Source: Linnemannia schmuckeri (taxonomy: Eukaryota > Mortierellomycota > Mortierellomycetes > Mortierellales > Mortierellaceae). From it: 64,000 nt of DNA. Of this stretch, positions 21,357 through 33,294 are shown piece by piece; the first letter of the stretch is position 1, and each line of letters starts with the position of its first letter. A program made the position numbers and the translations under genes. Under the pieces are notes generated by a model. It had not been told where the DNA came from and ran no database searches. It saw only the letters and a list, made by a program, of their open reading frames with translations. The stretch is taken from the NCBI GenBank assembly GCA_029449235.1, contig JANATG010000007.1:806001-870000 (forward strand), given 5' to 3'.

Positions 21357-23937
21357 ATGGTAATGCATCTGACCATACGAATATATAATAATAGGCACTA
21401 CACCTTACACCCTTGCCCACTCCTCAATCACTAACCATGTCGACGACGACTACTCTCTACACTCATTCCCATTCTCCCTTATACAGCTTGTCCGAGTGCG
21501 AAGCAAGGAAGGTACCCATCGCATCGAGGTGAACCTCACCGACGATATTATTGTTCTCCGGAATAAGGTACTTCAAGAAGCCTCATGCGTTAACTATGAC
21601 AGATGTCGTTATTTATAATATAACCGGATGTTCGAGTCCTAACCAGAGTTAACGCTCTCGTCCTTATTGTTCGGAATATCAAGATTGCCGCAGAACTCAA
21701 GATTATTGACCCATCGACCATCACTGTCAGCGATCAGCCCAGTGCTGGAGCTACGCCTATGGATAGCCTCTCGGGGAAAACTCTTGGCGAGCTAAACGTC
21801 AAGTACGTCACCGTGTGTTGCAAACAAAGAGAGAACAATAACATGATTGCGCTTGAAGGGATTGTTCTGGAAGCTAACATATCGCTGTTATTCTGCGCCT
21901 CTTTATTTTTTCTTTATTGTCTCTACTTCCAGGCACGGTGATCTTCTCTATGTTGGATTCGCAGAGGCAGCACCCGTTCCTACAGCAAGCAAAACTTCTA
22001 CAGTCGTGCAGGATGCTGTGGATGATTATCTCGACACACAGACCGGACTCATCAAGCGGGACAAGGACACCAAATTGTAAGTTACCACCCATGCAATGGT
22101 TGCGGTTGTTGGCCTACATCAAGTATACATACTGATACTGGATTTTCCTGCTACTGTGATATAGCTGCAAGCACTCGTCAAACGGAATGTGCGATTACTG
22201 CATGCCTCTGGAACCATTCGATCCAGCATACCTGGAGGAACACAAGATCAAGAGCATGTCCTTCCATGCCTACCTCAGGAAGTTGGGCGCACACGAGAAG
22301 AAGCAAGGAACCAACTACATCACACTGCCATCTCTGGAAGAGCCCTCATACAAGGTTAAGACCAACTGCAGCTCTGGACATCCACCATGGCCCGCCAGTA
22401 TCTGTACAAAGTGTCAACCCAGCGCTATCACATTGCAACGTCAGGTAATAATGTCTGCGTTTTGGAGCGATATTTCCAAGGTGTTTGATGATAGATGATA
22501 TTATGCAAAGACTAACAGGAAAGTTGGCGTTGAAACATATAGACGTTCCGTATTGTTGACCATGTGGAATTTGCGAATGGAACCATCATCGACAAATTTA
22601 TCGACTACTGGCGTAACACAGGACTTCAGCGTTTCGGCTACATGTATGGTCGCTACGAACCTTACTCAGAGGTCCCTTTGGGAATCAAGGCGGTTGTCGA
22701 GGTCATTTACGAGCCTCCACAGGAGGGCGACAGCGAGGGCTTGAAACTGGACTCGCCAATCGAGGGCGAGAAGAGGGCCGATGAGATGGCTGCGGCTTGT
22801 GGCCTTCAGCGTGTTGGAATGATCTACACCGACTTGACTGACGACGGCACAGGCAAGGGTACCGTACTGTGCAAGCGCCACATCGACTCGTACTTCTTTT
22901 CGTCCCAGGAGTGCCAGTTTGCGGCCGTCATGCAGCAAAAGTACCCCAACGCAACAAAGTACTCTTCCACGGGAACATTTGGGTCCAAGTTTGTGACCTG
23001 TGTTATCAGCGGCAATGAGGAGAATAACATCGATGTGTCGTCGTACCAGGTCTCAAACACCTGTGTCGGGATGGTGGATGCAGATATCGTTGAGCCCAGT
23101 GTGGAGCCAGGAATCATGCGTGTCAAGGAGCCGACCTCTGAGCGTTACATCCCCGAGGTGTTTTTCAAGTACAAGAATGAGTACAACCTCGTCGTTCAAA
23201 AGGATGCCAAGCCCTCCTTCCCTGTTGAATATCTCTTGGTCAACGTAAGTGACGTACCGAGCATGTGGCGCATCTGCATTTCTATTTCCATTGTTGTGAT
23301 TTTAATATCAAAACTAACAGTTGCCCTCTTATGCTGGAAATGACAACCATAGGCTACACACGGATTCCCAGTCAAGGCTGCGCCGATGTTTTCATCTTCC
23401 AACAGCTTTGCTATCGAGAACAGAGTGGGGCAATTCGTACAGGACGCAGGAAAGCTCTACCGTCACCTCCAGTCCGGCAAGCTGGTCGATCTCGCTTCCG
23501 ACTTTCACTTTCTGCTATTCGTTCGCAGCATGGGTGTCCTGAACGACAACGTACGCATCTTTCATCTGGCCAAACCTCTCCGATATGAGTTGAATACCAT
23601 ACTCCAAAGGAATTAACCATATATTCATTTTCTTTCTTTCAATATCTTTCCACAGGATGAAATGACACTTTTGGTCCGCGTGGCTTTGTTGCACAAGGAG
23701 GTGGATGCCCAGGCGCTGGAACAAACGCCAGGATGGCAAACGCTCATGTCTATTCTCAAGGAATCGGCAGGATCGTCCTCTCGGGATGGCGGTGGCGGTG
23801 GCGGTGGCGGCGGCAGCAGCAGTGGTGGTGCTTCAGGAGGCGCGTCGGCGATTGCTCCATGGACTTGTCGTCACTGCACATTCTTGAACACTCATGGCGA
23901 TGAGAACTGTGAGATGTGCGGTCTCCCCATGGGATAA
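21357..23937 (+). CDS. NPL4: NPL4, ubiquitin-binding Cdc48/p97 cofactor
   Basis: With Ufd1, NPL4 guides ubiquitinated substrates to Cdc48 for unfolding in ERAD and chromatin extraction. Model: join(21357..21359,21487..21567,21684..21802,21933..22076,22165..22444,22543..23244,23353..23550,23656..23937), 602 residues, all phases agree. Exon 1 is ATG alone, directly followed by GTAATG. Joined to exon 2 it gives MLVRVRSKEGTHRIEV, nearly the yeast Npl4 start, which strongly supports the model. Residues 1-80 are the ubiquitin-like domain. The zinc-finger core has CKHSSNGMCDYC, and the MPN-like domain begins TFRIVDHVEFANGTIID. A Gly-rich linker coded by GGTGGC repeats (about 23785-23815) leads to a C-terminal NZF finger, WTCRHCTFLNTHGDENC plus EMCG. 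Its Thr-Phe and Met residues are those used for ubiquitin binding. Confidence 0.95.
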
Positions 23938-24113
23938 GAAACATAAAACCGATTTTCCTCGCTGCCTGCTCCTTTCCACTCCTGTATCTTTTTTCTTCTT
24001 TCATCAAAATACAAAAAAAATTGATTTCAAATAACGATGAACCAGACGAGGAAGGTGGATGTCGATGAAGGTATTTATTACAATATTTACATTGGTATTT
24101 AAAAAAATAATAA

Positions 24114-25678
24114 TTAAGCGCGGGGCTGTTGCTCGGTCTGGACGGGGACCTTACGGATAGAAGAATTGTCCTCATCATCGCTTCCGCGGGAGGCAGGGAG
24201 ACTGTCCTGAGTGGTAGCGTGAGGATGCTGGCTCTGCTCCTGCTGTTGAGCCATAACACCAGTGTTGTCCTCATCCATCGAGCCACCGAATCTCGCAGCC
24301 AGGTAGAAGCATCCAGCAGCAACCATACCGCCTAAGAAACCAATACCGTCGTTCTTGAAACCGACCAACATACCAGCAGTGGTGATCATAACAATGAAGT
24401 TGGCGTGGCGTTTCTGGTCGTCATAGACACCGTCGTTGACTGTGCGAGCGACAGCGCCCAGTTCGATACCGCTGACAAACAGCATGACACCTAGGATTGC
24501 GCTTGGGAAGCATTGGATGAGGCCCGAGAGGGAGGAGCCAAAGAAGAGGCCGAAAAAGATCTTAAAGGTTCCCAGAAGGATGATCGAGACCTCTGTGCGG
24601 GCGCCGAAGCGGTACTGGGCGGCCAGACCGCCGGATCCGTGGCAGAAGGGGATGGAGCCAAAGAAGCAGCCGATCAAGTTCATGGCGCCGATCGAGACCG
24701 AGATGGTGGGAGTTCCGGCGGGCTTCTCGGGGAAGAGGTCGTTAGCCAAGGCGGCGAGGGCGATAACAGAGTTCAAGGCAGTAAGAGGGATCTGACCCAG
24801 ACCGGCGGACAGGAATCCGTGCTTGAATTCCTCGGGTGTGGGGACGATAGTCGAAACGGTGTAAATTCCAATCTTGGGGTAAACGACCTTGGCGGGAGGG
24901 TTGGTGTACAACTTGATGAAGGCGATAATCAATCCAACCATGAAGATGATAATTGCGGTCGGGATACGTTTGGCGCGATAGTAGAACAAGAAGACGACGA
25001 TGAAGGCGAGACAGGCCCATTCATAGTTGTTGGCCCAATCCCATCCTTCGCCACCGAACGAGTTTGCCTTGAGAACCAAATCGGCAGCCTTTCCACCGAA
25101 AGAAACTGCAGTTCCAAGTTGGATGCCGCGGATGACGGCGATGGGGGTGTAGCGCTTGACGAGGTAGATCGTGCGGGTGATACCCAGAACCATGATGATG
25201 GTCGAGACAGACATTCCGGCGCCCATCACCGCGCCCATCGACATCTTGTTCGTCAAGGCAATCGCAGCAATCGCTATTATTTACAAATATTGAGATTGAA
25301 ATATTAGAAACCTCTGCGCAATTTTGAACGGTTGCAAGAAAAAAAAATGCGCATAAACATTCAGGGGGGATTGAAAAAAAAAGGCTTACACTTCATGGGC
25401 TGGACACACATGGGCATACGGAAGACGATACCCGTAACAATATTCCAAACACCTCCAAAGATCAAACTGGCAGTCAGATCGACCTGGCCCGTGAGAGACA
25501 AGGAGAGGAGGATTGGCAATAAGGTACCCAAATCACCAAGGGATCCAGAGAACTCGCCGAGACGAATACCAGACTTGAACGAGGACAGACGTTCCTTAAC
25601 ATTCTCCTTGACTCGTGTGCTGTAGGAGCCTTGTTGGGCAGCAGAGACGGCGGTGGCGGTTGGAAGAACTTCTGCCAT
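24114..25678 (-). CDS. MOT1: MOT1-type molybdate transporter
   Basis: Membrane transporter of the SulP-related MOT1 family that imports molybdate for molybdenum cofactor. It is not the yeast Mot1 ATPase. Model: complement(join(24114..25273,25390..25678)), 482 residues. The donor is GTAAGC at 25389, which gives PMCVQPMKSIAAIALTNKMS across the junction, the conserved MOT1 motif. Also present: EFSGSLGDLGTLLPILLSLS near the N-terminus and FCHGSGGLAAQYRFGARTEV in the second conserved block. About ten hydrophobic segments follow through LVGFKNDGIGFLGGMVAAGC. The last 55 residues are a hydrophilic Gln/Asp-rich tail. A TATA-like box lies about 90 nt upstream of the ATG. Family call is strong; substrate is by homology. 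Confidence 0.9.
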
Positions 25679-27585
25679 TTTTTAGGGGGAGGGAGGAAGG
25701 AGGAGAGAAGACTACTGAAGGGAGAAGTGAAGAAGAAAGAAAAAAAGGGGGGAAACGTTCTCAACCTTTATACTTGCAAGCTGCAAGGGAAAGCGACGAA
25801 GGGAAAAGACTCTCTCTTTCTCGCACTCACTCGTTGTCGAGGAATACTGTAGCTTATTTTTTTCAAATGGCGCGTTAGTCAAACGCCGTGTGCTTGTTCA
25901 TCCTCCGCCACCCAAAAAGAGAGAAAAGGTGACCAACCAACCACCCGGCGACCGTCCAACAAACAAATGCTCACGCGGATAGGTGGAGAACTCGAACGCC
26001 CTTCAGCATCTTCATAACAAACAAAAAAAAAAAAAAAAGCAATAGACCATCTTTCTTCTCGTTCGGAACGAATGGAGGGAACATCGTTCGTCGTGCATCG
26101 TCCATCTCTGTTGTCTGTGTGTGAGAAATAAAAAATAATGCAGCGATCTGATAACTTCATGTCTTATTTTTTTTTCAGGTTGCAAGACTCGTAAAACGAA
26201 GAGATCGTTTCCTTTTTGGCTGCGCGGCTAAATCGTTGTTTTGTTAGCGTTGTTTGCTGACACATGTACATGACAGAAAAGGTACCTTTGGGTCTCCACT
26301 TTCAGCCTTTTACCATCCTCTTTTCTTTTGTGCAAGCTTGTCCTTGAGGGTTATGAATGGGTATCTACCATTTCTTGCTATGTTTAACGCTTTTTGTATT
26401 TTTCATTTCTCTTACAAGAATCAGAAGTGGATATGGATGGCGCCATGTGGCATCATCATCCACGCTCCCCTATACGCCAAAATATTTTTCTCGCCTTTCA
26501 ATTTCACCCACCATCCTCTATATCTCCACCTCCACCTTTTCTGTGCATTCATTTCCTTACTTTTTTGGATCTACGAAACACCCACACCTTCTTCTCCCAC
26601 ACATTTTCAATTGTCCAGCTGGTTTTCTGTTCCAATTTCATTCCCCCCACCATCTCTCAAAGTTCTCACTGCTTAGAAGTGTACCTTAGCCCCACCCCCA
26701 CCCCCGCATTGAAAAACGAAGGAGATGAAAGAAGAAAAGGAGATGGGATAAAAAACGCTGTAGAAAGAAAAACTGGGTGCAGTTACACAACAGCTTCCGA
26801 TTGGATGGTCTGGACCAGAGGACCCACGAAAAAAAAATGTTAGCACTGGTGCAAGCAAAAGAAAAAAAAAGTGGGGGGAAAGAGGAGAGGAGGATTCGCA
26901 CATCTTTCTTCCGCGTGTTTGTTGCCTTGATCAAAGTCCGAATCAATGACCATCCCATCGTCTTCTTGTCAGAAAAACAAGCTTTCAAGACGTTCATCTA
27001 AAGATCTATCCATTAGCAAAAAGGACCATTGGAGTGATCTTCGAATGGGCTAACCCAATCTCTGGGTAAACTTGCCTCTTTAGTGAGGGCCTCATCAAAA
27101 AAGTGGAGCCATGGGCATGATGAAAAAGTGGAGTCGAAAAGGCGGGGCTATCGGTCAAAAAAAAATCTGGGGATAATTGTCAACGACCATTGCTGTCGTG
27201 GTTGAAAGGACTGCATGAAAGTAGAATATGTCATGCCAGTTCGGAGAGAGAAAACAAAGAACGCAATGGAAAAAAAAAAATAAGGAGGGTCTGGCCAAGC
27301 ATCTGTTTACTCCTGGACCTGTTATCTAGCGCAAAAAAAAAAAAAAAAAAAAAAAGATGGGCGCAAAGGAGGTGCCGATTTGGTTGAAAAAAGATCCGAA
27401 CACTTAACACGCGACGATTCTTCCGAATAAAAAAGGAGGACAGATCATCTAGCCAGAGACCAGATCAGCTTCTCGCCTTTTCCATGTCCAAATGAGCGTA
27501 GGATGCGAGATTGAAAAACACGCTCTAACGCGTCCTAGACGATAGTTGCTATTTACACTTACTTTTATTACACAAAAAAAGAAGT
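25679..27585. other. Gene-free region (1.9 kb) between MOT1 and ETFRF1
   Basis: Contains the MOT1 promoter near 25765 and several A-runs (26021-26038, 27334-27354). Three overlapping frames at 26254-26843 are open in CT-rich DNA and look like chance. A near-repeat of AAAAAGTGGAG occurs at about 27099 and 27123. Nothing else recognised. Confidence 0.5.
25765..25773 (-). promoter_or_regulatory. TATA-like box of the molybdate transporter
   Basis: Reads GTATAAAGG on the minus strand, about 87 nt upstream of the start codon. This is a good match to a TATA element in a plausible place. There is no transcript evidence. Confidence 0.45.
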
Positions 27586-28374
27586 CTACTGCCGAGGCGA
27601 CGATGATGTTGCGCTGCTGCCGCCACCTTGTGCCCAATTAGTATTTTCAAGCTTAGCCTGGATATTATCCGCCCCTGCATCCTCATAGTATCGCTTCTTC
27701 ATTGCCCTGTACTTGTTGATATGATACATCGCCTCAATTTCTAAAACAAAAAACACAGAAAAAACAGTTCCAGCAGCGTGTCAGCACGCTAGCGTGTGGT
27801 TTTACAATCCAACAATGCCAACATGTTTCCTTGTTAGTTTTCATTCAATATACCTTTGCAGACATAGTCGCCAAGGTCAATTCGCTTCTGAATCTCGGCG
27901 GGATCGCTCAGGTCCTTGTTCTTCATGAAGGCGCCCTTCAGCTTTTTGTGGAAATAGTCTGCACCTGCTGGATACTCGCGCCCCAGATACGATAGCTTTG
28001 TAGTCAAGAAAAAAAATATACGCAGAGCATTAGAACAAGGTAATAGTCACGTGCCATTGATGACCATGACATAGCACGTTTGCGGGTGCAAACGCCTCTC
28101 TGGAAACAAGCGAGTGATAGAGAGAAACTGGAGTCTGTCTGACGTGCTGTCTGGGTCGGGTAGACGGGTCGAGGGAGAGTTGCGACATGTATGGTTTGCT
28201 CAGAGAGGTTGATATTGAGCAAAAATCTGTTGTTGATTGTCGTCGAGATCTCTTTTCGTGTTTGGTGTCATGCGCTCCATACGACATAGAGTGGGAGCGC
28301 GGCTCTGCCAAGGAAGGAGGGATGCGTACCTGTTTGTAGAGGGCGATGACCCTATAACGCGTTGGTGTGCTCAT
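27586..28374 (-). CDS. ETFRF1: LYR-motif protein, ETF regulatory factor 1 (LYRM5-like)
   Basis: Small mitochondrial LYR protein; in mammals LYRM5/ETFRF1 regulates electron transfer flavoprotein by removing its FAD. Model: complement(join(27586..27740,27854..27995,28330..28374)), 113 residues. The N-terminus MSTPTRYRVIALYKQ joins LSYLGREYPAGADYFHKKLK to form the LYR-type helix. It continues with GAFMKNKDLSDPAEIQKRI, GDYVCKEIEAMYHINKYRAM and KKRYYED. This follows human LYRM5 nearly block for block, including the KYRAMKxRYY end of the domain. The last 30 residues (Gly/Ser/Gln-rich) are an extension. It lies 213 bp downstream of the sphingosine-1-phosphate lyase on the same strand. ETF links to fatty acid oxidation, but no joint regulation is shown. 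Confidence 0.88.
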
Positions 28375-28587
28375 TCGGAGGAATGTGTGTACTAGTTGTT
28401 GATGCTGGGTCGTGGGGCGGAGGGTGAGTGATGGATTGAGGGTTAACGAAAAGAGGTAGAAGTGTCAAGTAAATACGACAGCAAAAACAGTTGAAAAATA
28501 GAAGGGTCGCGTTTTTTACGTGTGGAATAATGTACATGGTTTTATTTGGGTGTGGTATTTTTTTTTTGAATCTTTTTGATTATTTGT

Positions 28588-30828
28588 TTAGGGCTTGTAG
28601 AGGGCATCGATGAAGGCACCGGCAACCTCGGCAACGACAGATGAGGGGACGGTGGCAGCCATACCGTACATACCGGCGGTGGAGCCGCTCTCGGTGATCT
28701 TGCCAGCCTCAAAATCAGCCATAACCTCCTGGAGATCAGAAATGAACTCGTCCGACGCATCGGCAGAGGGGATCGTCGACGTAAAGTGGACACCGGGAGG
28801 GTTCTGGAGGGCAGACAAGTGCCAGCCGCGCTTCGACATCTGGTCGCTGATATCGTAGATGTTGTACTTCTTCGAGTTGAAGGCAACAACCGAGGTCATG
28901 GGGTTGCCGTACACATACAAGCTGGGGATAGCCTCGATGGCCTTGCGGACCTTAATCTGGGCGCCGATAATGTGCTTGGCCTCCTTGATGTATCCCTCCT
29001 CACCAATGTGCATCATCGATGCCCAGCATCCGGCAATCAATGCTCCAGGACGGGAGCCAGCAATCGAAGGAGAGGCGTAGATTCCACCGGGCCAGTCACC
29101 CTTCTTGAAGTACTGGAAGCGACGCAGGGCCTTGCTGTGGTACATGATGATGGAAGAGCCCTTGGGGGCGAATCCATACTTGTGAGTGTCACACGAGATA
29201 GCAGTAACTCCGGGAACGCGGAAGTCGAAAGCAGGGAGCTTGTAGCCGGCCTTCTCGGCAAAGGCAACCATGAAACTTCCCAAGCAGCAGTCGACATGGA
29301 GACCAATGTTATGCTTCTTGGCGAGCTTGCCCATTCCGACAATATCATCCATGACACCGTGGGGGTAGTTGATGGCAGATCCGGCCAAGAGGACAGTGTT
29401 CTTATTGATAGCCTTCTTGACGGCGTTCATGTCGGCCTGCATGGTGACGGGGTCAATGGGAACGTGGATCAACTTCATGCCAAAGTAGTCGGCAGCCTTG
29501 TCGAAAGCAGCATGGATCGTGACAGGGGCAACACTATTGAAAGCAATGCGGACAAAAAAGTGAGTTCGGTCAGTCTCTTGATTTTTTGAATTAATTTCCA
29601 ACAGTTGACAGCTTTTCAGACTGCATGCACGCAATGTAACTTACATTTCAGGCTTAGTAATGCCCTTAACAGACTTGCCCCACTCGCGGTGAGTCTTGCA
29701 GGACATCAAAATGGACTCGGTGCCTCCAGAGGTCATAACCGCTCCAGCATCGGGACCAGCGTGGAAAAGAGCAGAGACCATGGCGCAGACCTCGGCCTCC
29801 ATCTTTCTGACACCGGGGAAGACCTCGGGATGCAAGGGGTTGGCGCTGGAGAAGGTTCTGTAGGCGCGAGCAGAAAGATCCGAGAGGACCTTGTTGTGGT
29901 GGTAAACAGCTCCAGAGACACGTCCCTCCTCCCAGCGGGTGTGAGGCAACTCGCTGTATCTGTGTATGGTAATTAGGAATCGTTGGGGGAGATAGAATGA
30001 GAGCAAAAAAGAAGAATAAGATGTAGAAACGATGAGTATAAGGTTTGGGGTTTCGGGTTTGTTTTCTTTTCTGTTTGTCCCACAATCGCTGGTTCTCGTT
30101 CCCTCGTTCTCTTCAAACGGAGTCGAACATGAGTCGCCCATGCACACACAGGACGTTTAAGTGCTCAGTCGATCGGTCCGGAAGAGCGTTCACAACGTGC
30201 CAAAAGCGCCATTACGATATTTTGCTGTTGACTGCTGTTGAAATTTACCTAGCAAGCTCTTTGGTCATCAACTCTTCTGAGAATCCGTGCTTGGGCAAGG
30301 TGGTGTAACGGGGGAAGTTGTCATCCTGGGGAGCGACCTTATCCTCGATGTCCTTTGCAGCCTTTTCGAGTTCAGTCTCTAACTTGTTCTTAACGCTGGG
30401 GACCATCTTGGCACATCTGAAAGCGAGCTATTATTATGAAGAAAATCCATTATTGCAACAATGAGATTATTATGTTTTTCTCTTCTTTTCATCTTCGTTG
30501 TTGTAACAGTGAGGTATCCCAAGGCTCCCAGGTTCTAGGTTCCAGAATATGTTATATGTTCCAGAAAAAGAGGTGATCAATCACAACATTTAACTAATAA
30601 CACAGCAGAAGAGCTTTTTCTCTATAAACTTACAGCAGCCAAGTAGGTCTTGACCTCTCTGTATGTACGGTTGGGGCCATGGACGAGTAAGGTAGTGTTG
30701 AGGAAGGCGAGGAGCTTGTAGACAAAGATAATGAAGACGATGTTCTTGATGTTGGACAGGCGAGGATTGTTGAGATATGCTTGGATCATTTGGGAGGCCG
30801 GGCTGGCCAAGACGGAGGAAATTGGCAT
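28588..30828 (-). CDS. DPL1: Sphingosine-1-phosphate lyase
   Basis: PLP enzyme of the ER membrane that splits phosphorylated sphingoid bases into ethanolamine phosphate and a long-chain aldehyde, the exit step of sphingolipid breakdown. Proposed model: complement(join(28588..29533,29645..29959,30249..30406,30634..30828)), 537 residues. One membrane segment near residues 28-50 (IVFIIFVYKLLAFLNTTLLV). The catalytic part has WEEGRVSGAVYHHNK, MTSGGTESILMSCKTHRE, HVDCCLGSFMVAFAEKAGY and the PLP lysine in SCDTHKYGFAPKGSS. It then runs GGIYASPSIAGSRPGALIAG. The first intron is awkward: the stronger acceptor (CAG at 30417) breaks frame, so I used CCAAG before 30406, which keeps phase and gives LAAMVPSVKNKL. 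A micro-exon or a local indel are alternatives. The rest is firm. Confidence 0.9.
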
Positions 30829-33294
30829 TGTGTTTGTGAGGAGTTTGGGTGGTGGTTGGTGAATGAGGAGAAGGGAATGAGAAGAAAAAAAGAAGGAAGA
30901 GTTGTCTGACGCGGACTTGTTGTTAAAAAGGTAGATTTAGACCACGAAGGGAAGTGGGGTCGATGGTTGTTGGTGTGTTTGTTTGTGTGATATGAACAGA
31001 GATAGATAGAGAAGTGTTCAGATGATAAGGAAGGGCGAAGGAAGTGTATGTGATATGAATTAGGCGGGTGATCCAGTGGTATGATCGACAGCAGGTCAAA
31101 GTTGTTTGCGTAAAGGGGTGGTAGTAGCGGAAGTAAAGAAAAAAAAAAGGGAAAAGGCAAGAAGGGTGGTCCCCCTTTATGTATTGCTGGTTGATTGTCC
31201 TCGGATAAAACATTTCGAAGACTCAAGAGAGACATCACACAATCAATCACTCACACGCACCCCGCACTGCTTGTTTGCTTACTTGCTGCAGATCACAAGA
31301 ATCACTAAGAAAGAAGGGACGCACTGTCGCCATTCAAAAAAAATATATTATTTTTCTTGAAACTCACTAGCAGTCTCGCACGGCACAATTTTGACAAATC
31401 GAGCCTCACTTTGTCCATTCTCCAGATGCAAGAACAAAAAAAAAAAAAAAAAAAAAAACATCAGAGCGGATTTGTCGCACAATCCCCATCCACTCAACAA
31501 GACAAAGAAAAAAGCCGAAAGTCGCTATTTTTCCTTTTCTTCATCTTCTTATTTTACTGCTGCATGCTCAGCATTCGCCGTTTATCTTTCGCCTGTCGTC
31601 AGCCAAAACAGCCAAACAATCAACGCAAGTTCACATCATGTCCTTAAAGGGTTATTTTGTTAATTGTCAATACCCATCGCTATAGGTTTTATTCCATCCG
31701 TATCTTGTGCAAACGCAATGACCTTGGCACCATTCCCTTCTTTATGTTAGCTATATCGCTTTTATTTTTTTGTTGTGGAGGAAAAAAAAAAAAAAAAAAA
31801 AAAAAAGGAGTGCCTTGTTATTCTTGACTCTTTTGTTCTACAGATATAGAACGGATTTATTCTTGGTAAAGAAAAGAGAGCGACATGATGCACATACACA
31901 GAAATGTGCGATTTCGGTGTCTCTGGCCCTTGTACTTTCTGCTCTCTGACCCTGTCCTTACTGCCCTTGAAGGGCGGCTAATTAATTTGCAACCCGATAG
32001 GCGGGATACAAAACACAGAGCCAATAATGAAGACAGCGACCACTGTTGCCAGAAACAACAACATGCGACATTCCCATCGCTATCTTCTTATTCTGCTCAG
32101 TCAGTCAAACTCAAAAACATCTATCGCACAATCCATTTCGATCCCACAACGATCTTCACATAAGAACGATGAAGCAGCAGCAGCATACATACACATATAC
32201 TCGACGCAATCGAATCATCCCATTCATCCTCCGCCCGCTCTCTCTCTCTCTCAAAATATACTCCTGTCCCTTCCTCTCCCACGCGCGACAACCCATTCCT
32301 CCCACGGACAGCATTTCTTCTTTTTTGGGATGACGTGAATTGGTCGATACTCTTCCGATACACACAACGTGCTCAACTCTCTTCTACACGGAATCATTCT
32401 TACACATCTTTTCTAGCTTTCATTAGTGATCGAGCTTGTCGCCCTTCGTTTCTTTCTCCTCTTCCCCCTATTATCTCAGACGCATAAGCTCTGTCTTATA
32501 TCATGTACACTAGATGTTTAAAACGCCAATACGTTCCTGCAATTTTTCGTAGACATACACGCACCATGTTTATGTTCAACAGCATAGACGTCGACATTGT
32601 ATCTTGGTACGACAACAGCAAAAATATAAAAATTATCAAGGAGACAGAACAGACAAACACCTCCTAATATTGCTGTAGTCCTTTTCTTTACCTTCACCGT
32701 TGAGCTTTTTTTTTTGTTTGTCGGTGTCAATTTTGTCAGGAGGTTCACCCTTTCCATCCATTTTTGTATCCTGAGCACAGTCTCGTCAACCCAACCCTTT
32801 CACCACCGGCGGTCTCTGTCAGTCTGTCGGTTGTTCGTTTCGATTTGTTTGAAGGAGTTCATTGTTTTATTTTCGCATTCTCCCCTTCCGTTTCTCTAAC
32901 CATTTTTTTTTCTGCCCATTCATAGTTGTACCTGTCATAAACGTCAACTCTCACTTTTGCCTTTGTTGTTTAGAGCCTAATGCTCTCCCAGGTGAATATA
33001 ATGAGGAATGCCTGCTTGACATCTCCAGGACGGAAACCGCGGAAAGATTCTTTGTTGAGAGTCTGCGTATGCGCCTGTTTGGTAACAACAGCAAGGGGGA
33101 GAGGGTTCAGGCTAGCCCAATAAAACACACTCGCCGACCCAAGTGTCAACTTCGATTTCCTTTCTTCCTCTCTCTTTCTCTTTCTCTCTTTCTCTCTCGT
33201 CTTCTTGTCCTCTTGCATCCGACCAACCGACCTATCCTCCTTTATCTGCATTCTCATATCCATCAACACAGCCGTATCCTAATAATTCATCATC
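30829..33294. other. Gene-free region (2.5 kb) between DPL1 and the GPI-protein gene
   Basis: This lies between two divergent genes and should hold both promoters. It contains A-runs at about 31437-31458 and 31782-31806 and CT-rich DNA near 33160-33200. Open frames such as 30786-31250 minus and 32862-33398 plus are low-complexity and run through the next gene out of frame. No RNA gene recognised. Confidence 0.5.

Noticed and set aside
21568..21683. tRNA-like GTTCGAGTCC with flanking GCGTTAAC/GTTAACGC in an NPL4 intron
   Set aside because: The T-arm does not pair and no anticodon or D-arm can be drawn, so not a tRNA.
26254..26843. Three overlapping frames of 110-149 codons
   Set aside because: CT-rich DNA with no start context, no conserved motif and no splice-consistent extension.
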